Of a stretch of 18,124 bases of DNA, positions 7,728 to 15,795 are shown piece by piece (the first letter of the stretch is position 1; each line of letters opens with the position of its first letter). The notes beneath the pieces were generated by a model, which did no database searches, was not told the origin of the DNA, and saw only the letters and a program-made list of their open reading frames with translations. The position numbers and the translations under genes are program-made. Source of the stretch: Comamonadaceae bacterium (lineage in GTDB: Bacteria > Pseudomonadota > Gammaproteobacteria > Burkholderiales > Burkholderiaceae); the NCBI GenBank assembly GCA_947484245.1, contig CANKOT010000042.1, forward strand, positions 1 to 18,124. The letters run 5' to 3'.

Positions 7728-8234
7728 ATGGCACTTTTAAACATTCTTTGCTATCCCGACCCCCGCCTGCACAAGGTGGCCAAACCCGTCACGGAGTTTG
7801 ATGACAAACTGCGCGCGCTGGTCGCCGACATGCTCGAGACCATGTACGAGTCCCAAGGCGTTGGCTTGGCTGCCACGCAAGTGGATGTCCATCAGCGTTT
7901 GGTGGTGATGGATACAAGCGAAGAGCACGATCAGCCCACGGTGCTGATCAATCCAGAAATCACGTGGTTGAGCGAAGAGCGGCTGAAAGGCGAAGAAGGC
8001 TGTTTGTCAGTGCCTGGTATTTACGATGGCGTTGAGCGTGCCGTGTCCGTGAAAGTCAAAGCAGCGGATGAACATGGCAAAGTTCGCGAGATGCAAGTAG
8101 AGGGCCTCATGGCTGTGTGTGTACAGCATGAGTTAGATCACTTGATGGGCAAGGTTTTTGTTGAATATTTGTCGCCGTTAAAGCGCAATCGCATCAAGAC
8201 CAAAATGCTCAAAGCGCAAAGAGAAGACGCTTAA
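7728..8234 (+). CDS. def: peptide deformylase
   Basis: A 168-residue metalloenzyme that removes the formyl group from the N-terminal methionine of new proteins. All three catalytic motifs are present: GVGLAATQ (44-51), EGCLS (90-94) with the metal ligand C92, and QHELDH (133-138) with H134 and H138 as ligands and E135 as general base. The spacing and length match E. coli Def (169). It is followed 21 bases later by fmt, the enzyme for the opposite reaction on initiator tRNA, a near-universal pairing. The 116-base gap to dprA must hold both divergent promoters, but I could not assign boxes with confidence. The start has no strong ribosome-binding site, yet it is the only one that gives the family N-terminus. 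Confidence 0.97.
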   Translation: MALLNILCYPDPRLHKVAKPVTEFDDKLRALVADMLETMYESQGVGLAATQVDVHQRLVVMDTSEEHDQPTVLINPEITWLSEERLKGEEGCLSVPGIYDGVERAVSVKVKAADEHGKVREMQVEGLMAVCVQHELDHLMGKVFVEYLSPLKRNRIKTKMLKAQREDA

Positions 8235-8255
8235 ACCTTCATTGAAAGAATTTGT

Positions 8256-9218
8256 ATGCGCGTGATTTTTGCGGGCACGCCCGAATTTGCTCGCAGCGCA
8301 TTGGCCGCTTTGCATGCGGCGGGCCACGACATCGTGGGTGTTTTCACGCAACCCGACAGACCCGCTGGCCGAGGGATGAAGCTGCAAGCTTCAGCCGTCA
8401 AACAATTTGCACAGTTGCATGGTTTGCCAGTGGTGCAGCCGCACAGTCTGAAGTTGGATGGCAAGTATCCAGATGATGCACGCGCAGCCAAAGAGTGGCT
8501 AGATGCCGCGCATGCCGATATCATGGTGGTGGCTGCCTATGGTTTGATCTTGCCGCAGTGGGTGCTAGAGACACCGCGCTATGGTTGTCTGAATATTCAT
8601 GCGTCACTGCTGCCCAGGTGGCGCGGTGCAGCGCCTATTCACCGCGCCATTGAAGCCGGTGACGCCCAAACGGGTGTCACCATCATGCAAATGGATGCGG
8701 GGCTTGATACGGGCGACATGTTGTTAGAAGAGACATGTGCCATCAGTGCGCAAGACACCACCGCCACCTTGCATGACAGCTTGGCTGAATTGGGTGCACA
8801 CATGATTGTGAAATCACTTCAGCAAGTGGGACATTTCAAGCCAGTGAAGCAACCCTTGGAGGGTGTGACTTACGCCCACAAAATAGAAAAAGCAGAAGCC
8901 GCTATCGATTGGACACAAGCGGCTCCAGTATTGGCGCAGCGTGTGCGGGCCTTTGATCCATTTCCTGGGATGACTGCGCGTTGGGGCAACGAAGTCATCA
9001 AAGTCTGGCAAGCGCATGCTGAGATCCCGACGCCAAAAGAGGCGCTTCAAAAAGTGCCAGGCACATTGCTCAGCGTGAGCGAAGAAGGCTTGCAGGTTGC
9101 CTGTGGCGAGGGCATTTTGTGTTTGACTCAATTGCAAAATGCAGGCGGCAAGCGTCTTCCGGTTGCAGATTTTGTGCGCAGCTTCAAAGGGCAAGTAGGC
9201 GATGTTTTTCAAAGCTGA
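8256..9218 (+). CDS. fmt: methionyl-tRNA formyltransferase
   Basis: A 320-residue enzyme that formylates methionyl-initiator tRNA using 10-formyltetrahydrofolate. The N-terminal Rossmann domain begins [12 protein letters not shown]. The catalytic set is N113, H115 and D151, within [17 protein letters not shown] (111-127) and [10 protein letters not shown] (146-155). The C-terminal OB-like domain, from about residue 210, includes [11 protein letters not shown] and [10 protein letters not shown]. The length fits E. coli Fmt (315). It lies directly after def. Its last 17 bases overlap the start of azlC, suggesting that the exporter genes are translated from the same transcript. Confidence 0.97.
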   Translation: MRVIFAGTPEFARSALAALHAAGHDIVGVFTQPDRPAGRGMKLQASAVKQFAQLHGLPVVQPHSLKLDGKYPDDARAAKEWLDAAHADIMVVAAYGLILPQWVLETPRYGCLNIHASLLPRWRGAAPIHRAIEAGDAQTGVTIMQMDAGLDTGDMLLEETCAISAQDTTATLHDSLAELGAHMIVKSLQQVGHFKPVKQPLEGVTYAHKIEKAEAAIDWTQAAPVLAQRVRAFDPFPGMTARWGNEVIKVWQAHAEIPTPKEALQKVPGTLLSVSEEGLQVACGEGILCLTQLQNAGGKRLPVADFVRSFKGQVGDVFQS

Positions 9219-9936
9219 AAACTACCGTCACCCCGCGTTCATGGAGGCTGTGCGTGACTTGGCACCGCAAGTGCCAGGTGTTGCGGCTTGGGGCTTGATG
9301 ACGGGCGTGGCCATGGTCAACTCTGGTCTGAGCGTGTTTGAGGCCATTGCCATGACGCTGTTTGTGTATGCGGGCAGCTCTCAACTGGCGGCCTTGCCTT
9401 TGATCGTGGCAGGTGCGCCTGCCTGGGTCATTTTGGCCACAGGCTTTTGTGTCAACTTGCGCTTCATGGTGTTCAGTTTGCACCTGCGCAAATACCTCAT
9501 GCACTTGCCACGCTTAGAAAGAATGTTGCTCGGGTATCTCACCGCCGACATGAGCTATGCGATGTTCACGCGGCGATTTGAAAATCCGAGTGACGACCCT
9601 TCAGATCAACGGGCGCAAGCGGCTTCTTTGGCGGGCAACACTTTCCTGGTCTGGACGAGTTGGATCGTGGCCAGTTTATTGGGTATCTTTTTGGCCAACA
9701 TCATTCCGACGTCTTGGGGCTTGGGCTTTGCAGGCACTTTGTGCTTGGTGGGTATTTTGTGTTCTTTGGCCAGCACCCGGATGCGAATTTTTGCTGCAGG
9801 TGTGGCCGCTGCAACCGCCATTGCGGCTTATCACTTGCCCTTGAAGTTGAACATCGTGCTGGCCATTGGCGTGGCGGTGATCTTGAGCATGAGCCTAGAG
9901 CGTTTTGGCAAAACGCGAAAAGGGCAAGCAGCATGA
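9202..9936 (+). CDS. azlC: AzlC-family branched-chain amino acid exporter, large subunit
   Basis: A 244-residue inner-membrane protein of the AzlC/YgaZ family, which with a small AzlD/YgaH partner exports branched-chain and related amino acids. Seen here: [20 protein letters not shown] at the N-terminus, the [15 protein letters not shown] helix, and [15 protein letters not shown], all matching family consensus positions. Several hydrophobic helices follow. The length matches E. coli YgaZ (245). The start at 9202 overlaps fmt by 17 bases. A later ATG at 9241 (MEAVRDL) is possible and would remove 13 residues, but the family usually has residues before this point. The substrate is not determined by the sequence. 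Confidence 0.88.
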   Translation: MFFKAENYRHPAFMEAVRDLAPQVPGVAAWGLMTGVAMVNSGLSVFEAIAMTLFVYAGSSQLAALPLIVAGAPAWVILATGFCVNLRFMVFSLHLRKYLMHLPRLERMLLGYLTADMSYAMFTRRFENPSDDPSDQRAQAASLAGNTFLVWTSWIVASLLGIFLANIIPTSWGLGFAGTLCLVGILCSLASTRMRIFAAGVAAATAIAAYHLPLKLNIVLAIGVAVILSMSLERFGKTRKGQAA

Positions 9937-10277
9937 ACTTGATGGAAGGCACCGATGTTTGGACCTTGGCTGTCATCATTGGCTTGGCAGGTGTCACTGT
10001 GCTCACGCGCAGTTTATTTTTCTTTTCGAGCGAAGAGTGGTCCTTGCCCGATTGGGCTCAGCGTGGCTTGCAATATGCGCCCATTGCCGCCATGGCAGCC
10101 GTGGTCTTGCCCGAAGTCCTGATGCAACAAGGGCAGTTCTTGCACACCTGGATGGATGCCCGCTGGATGGGCGCCGCTGTAGGGGCGGCGGTGTATTTTT
10201 GGCGTCGCGATGTGCTCTTGACCATTGTGGCGGGCATGCTGGCTTACCTGCCACTGCATTTGGTGATGGGTTGGTAG
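9933..10277 (+). CDS. azlD: AzlD-family branched-chain amino acid exporter, small subunit
   Basis: A 114-residue membrane protein with about four helices. Landmarks are [18 protein letters not shown], a [17 protein letters not shown] helix and a C-terminal [17 protein letters not shown] helix. It is the small partner of AzlC. The open frame extends upstream to 9660, but the extra 91 residues lie inside azlC and are cysteine- and histidine-rich noise. The ATG at 9933 overlaps the azlC TGA in the sequence ATGA, so the two subunits are translationally coupled. It ends 88 bases before pgk. Confidence 0.88.
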   Translation: MNLMEGTDVWTLAVIIGLAGVTVLTRSLFFFSSEEWSLPDWAQRGLQYAPIAAMAAVVLPEVLMQQGQFLHTWMDARWMGAAVGAAVYFWRRDVLLTIVAGMLAYLPLHLVMGW

Positions 10278-10297
10278 TTTTCGCAAGCTGGCAGGAC

Positions 10298-10303
10298 TAA
10301 AAT
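10298..10303 (+). promoter_or_regulatory. possible -10 box for pgk
   Basis: TAAAAT lies about 63 bases before the chosen pgk ATG, in the only gap between azlD and pgk. No good -35 sits 16-18 bases upstream, so this is a weak call. It could otherwise be chance in an A+T-rich stretch, with pgk read through from def-fmt-azlCD. Confidence 0.25.
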
Positions 10304-10365
10304 TCTGCTTTGCCCAACAAGCCTCAGTGGCTTTTAGATCCTCTTCTTTCATCCTGAGAAATTTC

Positions 10366-11556
10366 ATGAACGTCATTCGTTTTTCTGATTTGTGCCAACA
10401 AGGCAAGGTTAAAGGTCAACGTGTTTTTATTCGCGCCGACTTGAACGTGCCGCAAAATGACGCTGGCGATATCACCGAAGACACACGCATTCGCTCGTCA
10501 GTGCCTTGCATTCAAATGGCCCTTGATGCAGGCGCGGCCGTCATGGTAACGAGTCACTTAGGACGGCCCACTGAAGGTGAGTTCAAGCCCGAAGATTCTT
10601 TGGCGCCTGTGGCCAAACGATTGGCAGAACTGCTAGGCCGCAATGTGGCTTTGAAGGCCAACTGGGTAGAGGGTGTTGAACTTGCGGCAGGGCAGGTGGT
10701 GTTGCTTGAAAACTGCCGTGTGAACAAAGGCGAAAAAAAGAACAACCCTGAGTTAGCCCAAAAAATGGCCGCCCTTTGCGACATTTACGTGAACGATGCC
10801 TTTGGTACGGCGCACCGAGCAGAAGGCACCACGTATGGCATTGCCGAATACGCCAAAGTTGCGTGCGCAGGCCCCTTGTTGGCCGCAGAAATTGACGCCA
10901 TCACCAAAGCGCTGGCGCACCCTGCGCGTCCTTTGGCAGCCATTGTGGCGGGGAGCAAAGTTTCAACCAAGCTCACTATTTTGAAGAGCTTGGCCGACAA
11001 GGTCGATCAACTGATTGTGGGTGGCGGCATCGCCAACACCTTCATGCTGGCTGCTGGTTTGAGCATTGGCAAAAGCTTGGCCGAACCCGATTTGCTGCCC
11101 GAAGCCAAAGCCGTGATCAAGATCATGAAAGCACGCGGTGCCGAAGTGCCCATTCCGACAGACGTGGTCACCGCCAAAACGTTTTCAGCCGATGCGGAGG
11201 CCACCGTGAAAAAAGCCACAGAGGTGGCCGACGATGATTTGATTTTGGACATAGGCCCCGAAACTGCTGCCAAGCTGGCTACTCAATTGAAAGCAGCTGG
11301 CACCATTGTGTGGAACGGCCCTGTGGGTGTGTTTGAATTTGCAGCGTTTGAAAATGGCACGCGTGTGATTGCACAGGCCATTGCAGAATCCAAAGCGTTT
11401 AGCATTGCGGGCGGTGGTGACACTCTGGCCGCCATTGCCAAGTACGGCATTGAAAAGCAAGTGGGCTACATCTCTACAGGCGGCGGCGCATTCTTGGAAA
11501 TGCTAGAAGGCAAGACCTTGCCCGCACTTGAAATACTGATGAAACGCGCGCAATAA
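10366..11556 (+). CDS. pgk: phosphoglycerate kinase
   Basis: A 396-residue cytoplasmic enzyme that transfers phosphate between 1,3-bisphosphoglycerate and ADP in glycolysis and gluconeogenesis. Landmarks: [12 protein letters not shown] (21-32) and [10 protein letters not shown] (63-72) form the substrate-binding N-domain. [12 protein letters not shown] (from 350) and [14 protein letters not shown] (from 370) form the nucleotide end. The start is set at 10366 (MNVIRFSDL). An in-frame GTG at 10327 would add 13 residues not typical of Pgk, and GAGA lies 5 bases before the chosen ATG. Its stop is only 2 bases from the stop of the convergent desaturase gene. The size is normal (E. coli 387). Confidence 0.96.
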   Translation: MNVIRFSDLCQQGKVKGQRVFIRADLNVPQNDAGDITEDTRIRSSVPCIQMALDAGAAVMVTSHLGRPTEGEFKPEDSLAPVAKRLAELLGRNVALKANWVEGVELAAGQVVLLENCRVNKGEKKNNPELAQKMAALCDIYVNDAFGTAHRAEGTTYGIAEYAKVACAGPLLAAEIDAITKALAHPARPLAAIVAGSKVSTKLTILKSLADKVDQLIVGGGIANTFMLAAGLSIGKSLAEPDLLPEAKAVIKIMKARGAEVPIPTDVVTAKTFSADAEATVKKATEVADDDLILDIGPETAAKLATQLKAAGTIVWNGPVGVFEFAAFENGTRVIAQAIAESKAFSIAGGGDTLAAIAKYGIEKQVGYISTGGGAFLEMLEGKTLPALEILMKRAQ

Positions 11557-11558
11557 CT

Positions 11559-12668
11559 TTAAGTTTTGGCTGGCAAGTTGCCACGCACAGGACTTGTCAT
11601 CTGACCCTTGAAGTCGGTCCAGCATTCGCGTGAGAAGTCGTACAGCTTGCATGCCTTGGCTGTTTTGAAGTACCAGCCCCAAGAGAAGGGCTGAACAATG
11701 ATGCGGCCTGGCAACATTTCTTCCAACTTGGCTTGGGCTTGCTTTAAGCGATAAAGAGGAATGCTCATGTCCACGTGGTGCGCGGTGTGCTCCATGATGT
11801 GGTGCACCATGGTGCCAATTTTCATGGGGAACGTGAGGTGCACGGTGGTGGACACAAAGGGCTGGGCTTTGGTCCAAGCCGATTTGTCGTTGTGCCAAGA
11901 CACACGCACATGGGTGTGGTGAACATAGACCACAAAACCAATCATGGTGTTCCAAAACAAAAACGGCAGCAGCACGCCCATGAGCAAGGTGAGCGCCACA
12001 GATTGTTCCGTTGCAATGGCGGCGTAAGTCATTGCACCCATCCACAACACGCCAAAGACGGTGACCAACAAACTGTCTTTGAAGAAAATGGGGCGGCGTG
12101 TGGGCATGTGCGTTTTGTTCGGAAAAAATTCGCGCTTCCACCAAATTTCAATCAGGTAATACAAACCAGGCGCCCAGCCACTGCGGTAGAGGTACTGCAG
12201 CAGGCGGTCGACAGGGCCCAGCGCAGCAAACTCTTCGGCTGTAAGCGGGGTCCAAACAAAGTCGACACCTTTCAAGTTGGTGTAGCCATGGTGCACCACG
12301 TTGTGACCGGTGTCCCACAAGCTGAAAGGGGTGAGCGAGTACAGAAAAGCGTAGCGGCCAATCCACTTGTTGAGTTCACGGTGCGGCGTGAGACTTTGAT
12401 GGCAAGCATCATGCCCAATGATGAACAGGCGACCAATGACAAAACCAGCTGCCATGCCGCACAAAAGCTTGAGCCAGACAGATTCAAAGAAAACCGTGCC
12501 AGCCACCAAGCCCATGAACAAGGCCGTGTCAACGATCAGCAAAACAAAGGCCCGCAAGGTTGAGCGATCAGACAAAGGAAGCAGCCACTCGCGGATGACT
12601 TTGCGATGCGGCATAGCTTGATCCTGAGGGATGGGTTGCAAATGGTCAGGTGTCGATGAAGTGGTCAT
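11559..12668 (-). CDS. membrane fatty acid desaturase family protein (delta-12-like)
   Basis: A 369-residue membrane protein of the acyl-lipid/acyl-CoA desaturase superfamily (FA_desaturase domain). The three histidine clusters that hold the di-iron centre are intact: HDACH (86-90), HNVVHH (122-127) and HTAHH (294-298). The order and spacing fit the family, with four helices between and around them. An extra VHHTHVRVSWH (249-259) precedes the third box, as in bacterial delta-12-type enzymes. It probably inserts a double bond in membrane lipid acyl chains, but the regioselectivity cannot be read from sequence. The start is uncertain. The ATG at 12668 gives a sensible N-terminus but has no ribosome-binding site, while the ATG at 12614 (351 residues) has AGGA 7 bases upstream. 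The open frame upstream to 12767 looks non-coding. No ferredoxin or acyl-CoA gene accompanies it. Confidence 0.85.
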   Translation of the reverse strand: MTTSSTPDHLQPIPQDQAMPHRKVIREWLLPLSDRSTLRAFVLLIVDTALFMGLVAGTVFFESVWLKLLCGMAAGFVIGRLFIIGHDACHQSLTPHRELNKWIGRYAFLYSLTPFSLWDTGHNVVHHGYTNLKGVDFVWTPLTAEEFAALGPVDRLLQYLYRSGWAPGLYYLIEIWWKREFFPNKTHMPTRRPIFFKDSLLVTVFGVLWMGAMTYAAIATEQSVALTLLMGVLLPFLFWNTMIGFVVYVHHTHVRVSWHNDKSAWTKAQPFVSTTVHLTFPMKIGTMVHHIMEHTAHHVDMSIPLYRLKQAQAKLEEMLPGRIIVQPFSWGWYFKTAKACKLYDFSRECWTDFKGQMTSPVRGNLPAKT

Positions 12669-12703
12669 ATTTGAGACGCAAAAAAATAATGCGCGAATGC
12701 AAG

Positions 12704-12717
12704 GTTGGCGTGCCAAC
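12704..12717. promoter_or_regulatory. palindrome upstream of the desaturase, possible operator
   Basis: GTTGGC-GT-GCCAAC is a perfect 6-bp inverted repeat around a 2-base centre, 36 bases upstream of the desaturase ATG at 12668. On the minus strand a TTGGCA within it could be a -35 with CATTAT 19 bases on as a -10, so a bound repressor would block this weak promoter. Desaturase genes are often controlled by a lipid-sensing repressor, but I do not recognise this sequence as a known site. Confidence 0.35.
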
Positions 12718-12851
12718 ATAATTAATGCCCCGAGTCTAAACCCAGACGCTTTTCCTGTGAATGACATGGGTCAATGGCCCAACACTGAGGCGGGTGATGA
12801 CTGAAAGCGGGCGCAGTTGAAGGGGCTCCAGTGGAAAAGTGGCATTTCCCC

Positions 12852-12857
12852 TATGAT
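12852..12857 (+). promoter_or_regulatory. possible -10 box for the MmgE/PrpD gene
   Basis: TATGAT lies 48 bases before the chosen ATG in the divergent desaturase/MmgE gap. It matches the -10 consensus at five of six positions, but there is no convincing -35 at the right distance. The rest of this 237-base gap holds only the palindrome at 12704-12717 and a T-rich stretch before the ATG. Confidence 0.25.
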
Positions 12858-12905
12858 CGGCGCTTCGTTTGATTCAACTTATTGGCTTTTTTAGCCCATT
12901 TTTTC

Positions 12906-14282
12906 ATGACTGCAAGAAATACCACCGTCGTAGCCGACGCCCATGCCCCCGCGATCACTCAAATGCTGGCCGAGTTTGTGGCCAAGCACCCTTCCAAGGG
13001 CTGGTCAGACGCTGTCGAAGCCCAGGCGCACCGCACGTTTGCCAACTGGGCAGGTTGCGCAGTGGGCCCAAGCACCCACGAAACCATGGAGGCGGCATTG
13101 GGTGCCGTGAAAGAGCTGGCACCTTCTGCGCAAGCCGCTGTGTTGGGCCGCAGTGACCGGGTGGACATGGCCAATGCGGCATTGCTCAATGGCATCAGCT
13201 CGCACACCTTTGACTTCGATGACACTCACCTGAAAACCATCATCCACCCCGCCGGCCCAGTGGCTTCTGCCATCTTGGCTCTGGGAGAACACCTAGGCTC
13301 AAGCGGCCGCCAATTGATCGATGCTTTGGTCATTGGCGTAGAAGTGTCATGCCGCGTGGGCAATGCCGTGTACCCCAACCACTACGACCGTGGCTGGCAC
13401 ATCACAGGCTCTACCGGCATGTTGGGCAGTGCTGCGGCTTGCGCCCGCTTGCTGGGATTGAGCGCCAAGCAAACCCAGATGGCCTTGGGCATTGCCGCTT
13501 CACAACCCGTGGGTTTGCGCGAACAGTTTGGCACCATGACCAAGCCCTTTCATCCTGGCGGCGCTGCCAAAGTGGGCTTGATGTCTGCGCTCATGGCCAA
13601 GCATGGCTTCACCTCATCAGCGCGTGCGCTAGAAGCACCGCGCGGTTTGATGCAAGTGTTTTCAGACAAAACCGATTGGAAAGAAGTGACTGAGAACTTG
13701 GGCGCTTCTTGGGAAATTGAACTCAATACCTACAAGCCCTTTGCGTGCGGCATTGTGATTCACCCCGCCATTGATGCATGCGTGCAATTGCGTGAGAGAC
13801 ACAACTTAAAGCCCGAGCAAGTGGCCAAAGTGAGCTTGAAAGCCCACCCCTTGGTCCAAGAACTCACTGGCAAGAAAACACCCACCGACGGCTTGCTGGC
13901 CAAGTTCAGCGTGTTCCATGCGTGTGCTGTGGCCCTCATTTATGGCCGAGCAGGGGAGCATGAATATGCCGACGATGTGGTGCGCTCAGCCCTGGTGATA
14001 GGTGTGCGCGACAAGGTTGAATTGATTGTCGACCGCAGTATTCACGAGGCCTCTGTCGACGTGACCCTGGAAACCACCGATGGGCAAAAGCACCACATTT
14101 ACATTGAGCGTGCCATTGGCAGTTTGGAAAAACCCATGAGCAATGAGCAACTCAAGGCCAAGTTTGTCGATCAAAGCACACCCATTTTGGGGGCCGCCAA
14201 AACAGAAGAGGCTTGGGGCTTGTGCATGAGTCTGGCAGAGCAACCCAACCTGAGTGCTTTGTTGCGCAGTTTGACGGTTTAG
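12906..14282 (+). CDS. MmgE/PrpD family protein
   Basis: A 458-residue cytoplasmic protein of the MmgE/PrpD family, which includes 2-methylcitrate dehydratase, aconitate decarboxylase and uncharacterised dehydratases or isomerases. Seen here: the N-terminal all-helical domain with GISSHTFDFDDTH and GWHITGSTGMLGSAAA, then KPFHPGGAAKVGLMSALMAKHGF, then the smaller alpha/beta lid after YKPFACGIVIHPAIDA. The start is placed at 12906 (MTARNTTVV). A TTG at 12882 would add 8 hydrophobic residues of no clear value. No prpB, prpC or acnD lies nearby, so a role in the methylcitrate cycle is not supported by context and the substrate is unknown. It is divergent from the desaturase and lies 79 bases before pyk. 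Confidence 0.85.
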   Translation: MTARNTTVVADAHAPAITQMLAEFVAKHPSKGWSDAVEAQAHRTFANWAGCAVGPSTHETMEAALGAVKELAPSAQAAVLGRSDRVDMANAALLNGISSHTFDFDDTHLKTIIHPAGPVASAILALGEHLGSSGRQLIDALVIGVEVSCRVGNAVYPNHYDRGWHITGSTGMLGSAAACARLLGLSAKQTQMALGIAASQPVGLREQFGTMTKPFHPGGAAKVGLMSALMAKHGFTSSARALEAPRGLMQVFSDKTDWKEVTENLGASWEIELNTYKPFACGIVIHPAIDACVQLRERHNLKPEQVAKVSLKAHPLVQELTGKKTPTDGLLAKFSVFHACAVALIYGRAGEHEYADDVVRSALVIGVRDKVELIVDRSIHEASVDVTLETTDGQKHHIYIERAIGSLEKPMSNEQLKAKFVDQSTPILGAAKTEEAWGLCMSLAEQPNLSALLRSLTV

Positions 14283-14361
14283 TTTTCTCTGAAATTTGTT
14301 CTCGGTCTGTAACCCATTTCGTGGGAAAATTGAAATTAAATTACACCGGAGACTTTTCCAA

Positions 14362-15795
14362 ATGCCAACTCGAGCCACCAAAATTGTCGCCACCCTAGGG
14401 CCAGCCTCTAGCGATCCCGCATTGCTCGAGGCCATGATTCGCGCTGGTGTCAATGTGGTTCGCTTGAACTTCAGCCACGGTAAAGCCCAAGATCACATTG
14501 ACCGCGCGAAGTTGGTGCGTGAAGCTGCCGCCAGGGCCGGCCGTGAAGTGGCCATCATGGCCGACTTGCAAGGGCCCAAAATCAGGGTTGGCAAGTTTGT
14601 AGAAGGTAAAGTCATGTTGGAGCCTGGTGCCCCTTTTGTGCTCGATGCCTCACGCACTGAACCGGGCGACTTGTCAGGCGTTGGACTTGACTACAAAGAG
14701 CTCCCGCGCGATGTCAAGGCTGGCGATGTTTTGTTGCTCAACGATGGCTTGATTGTGCTCATCGTTGATTCGGTTCAGGGCGAAAAAGTCAACACCACCG
14801 TCAAATTGGGGGGTGAGTTGTCCAACAACAAAGGCATCAACAAACAGGGTGGCGGCCTCACGGCACCAGCCCTTACAGCCAAAGACATGGAAGACATCAA
14901 AACAGCCATGAGCTTTCAAGCCGACTACTTGGCTGTGAGCTTTCCGAAAAATGCCACCGACATGGAAATGGCGCGTCAGCTGGCCAATGTGGCTGCTGCC
15001 GAATTCAATCACAAGCCTGGTTTGATCGCCAAAATTGAGCGTGCAGAAGCCATTCCCCGTTTGGAAGAAATTTTGTTGGCCAGCGATGGCATCATGGTGG
15101 CCCGTGGCGACTTGGCGGTTGAAGTTGGTAACGCCGTTGTACCCGCATTGCAAAAGCGCATGATCAAGCTGGCGCGAGCCCACGACAAAGTGGTCATCAC
15201 AGCCACTCAAATGATGGAAAGCATGATCACCAACCCCGTACCCACCCGTGCAGAAGTGAGCGACGTGGCCAACGCTGTGTTGGATGGCACCGATGCCGTC
15301 ATGCTGAGTGCAGAAACGGCTGCAGGTAAATTTCCGCTTGAAACCGTGGTCGAGATGGCCAAAATTTGTTTGGCTGCAGAAGCTGCCGAAGAGGTTGAGT
15401 TGGACGCCGATTTCACGGGTCAAACCTTCAGCCGAATCGATCAGTCGATTGCCATGGGCGCCTTGTTCACGGCGCACCACCTGCATGCCAAGGGCATTGT
15501 GGCGCTGACCGAATCGGGTTCAACCGCTTTGTGGATGAGCCGTCATCGCGTCAACATTCCTATTTATGCACTGACCACCAAAATCAGTTCGCAGCGCAAA
15601 ATGGCGCTTTATCGCAATGTTCGTCCTCTCCTCATGGACACCAGTGCCGACCGAGATACCGCTTTGGCTCAAGCTGAAAAGCTGTTGAAGGTTCGCAACA
15701 TTGTGGGTGCGGGTGACATTTATGCCATCACCTGTGGCGAGCCCATGGGGGCCCCTGGCGGCACCAACATGCTCAAAATATGCAGAGCTGAGTAA
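14362..15795 (+). CDS. pyk: pyruvate kinase
   Basis: A 477-residue cytoplasmic enzyme converting phosphoenolpyruvate and ADP to pyruvate and ATP. Motifs: TKIVATLGPAS (6-16), RLNFSHG (34-40), MADLQGPKIRVG (66-77), and the active-site signature IAKIERAE followed by ARGDLAVEVG near residue 247. TATQMMESMI with PTRAEVSDVANAVLDGTDA follows. The C-terminal allosteric domain begins near residue 350. The start at 14362 is set by GGAG about 10 bases upstream and by the family N-terminus. The open frame upstream to 14296 is not conserved. The length matches E. coli PykA (480). The last 276 bases lie opposite an open antisense frame that continues from the decayed PAP2 gene. Confidence 0.96.
   Translation: MPTRATKIVATLGPASSDPALLEAMIRAGVNVVRLNFSHGKAQDHIDRAKLVREAAARAGREVAIMADLQGPKIRVGKFVEGKVMLEPGAPFVLDASRTEPGDLSGVGLDYKELPRDVKAGDVLLLNDGLIVLIVDSVQGEKVNTTVKLGGELSNNKGINKQGGGLTAPALTAKDMEDIKTAMSFQADYLAVSFPKNATDMEMARQLANVAAAEFNHKPGLIAKIERAEAIPRLEEILLASDGIMVARGDLAVEVGNAVVPALQKRMIKLARAHDKVVITATQMMESMITNPVPTRAEVSDVANAVLDGTDAVMLSAETAAGKFPLETVVEMAKICLAAEAAEEVELDADFTGQTFSRIDQSIAMGALFTAHHLHAKGIVALTESGSTALWMSRHRVNIPIYALTTKISSQRKMALYRNVRPLLMDTSADRDTALAQAEKLLKVRNIVGAGDIYAITCGEPMGAPGGTNMLKICRAE

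Noticed and set aside
9660..9932. 91-residue N-terminal extension of azlD
   Set aside because: It overlaps azlC in another frame, its Cys/His-rich composition is unlike a membrane protein, and the azlD family starts at the ATGA overlap.
10319..10333. AAGCC-TCAGT-GGCTT hairpin between azlD and pgk as a terminator
   Set aside because: The stem is only 5 bp and is followed by a short, broken T run. It also lies in the pgk leader, downstream of the possible pgk -10 box.
11775..12563. 262-residue open frame on the plus strand
   Set aside because: It lies exactly opposite the desaturase, which has all three histidine boxes. The translation is rich in His, Gln and Arg and shows no family motif.
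14674..15486. 270-residue open frame on the minus strand
   Set aside because: It is antisense to pyk, whose motifs are complete. The translation is His/Gly/Gln-rich and shows no recognisable domain.
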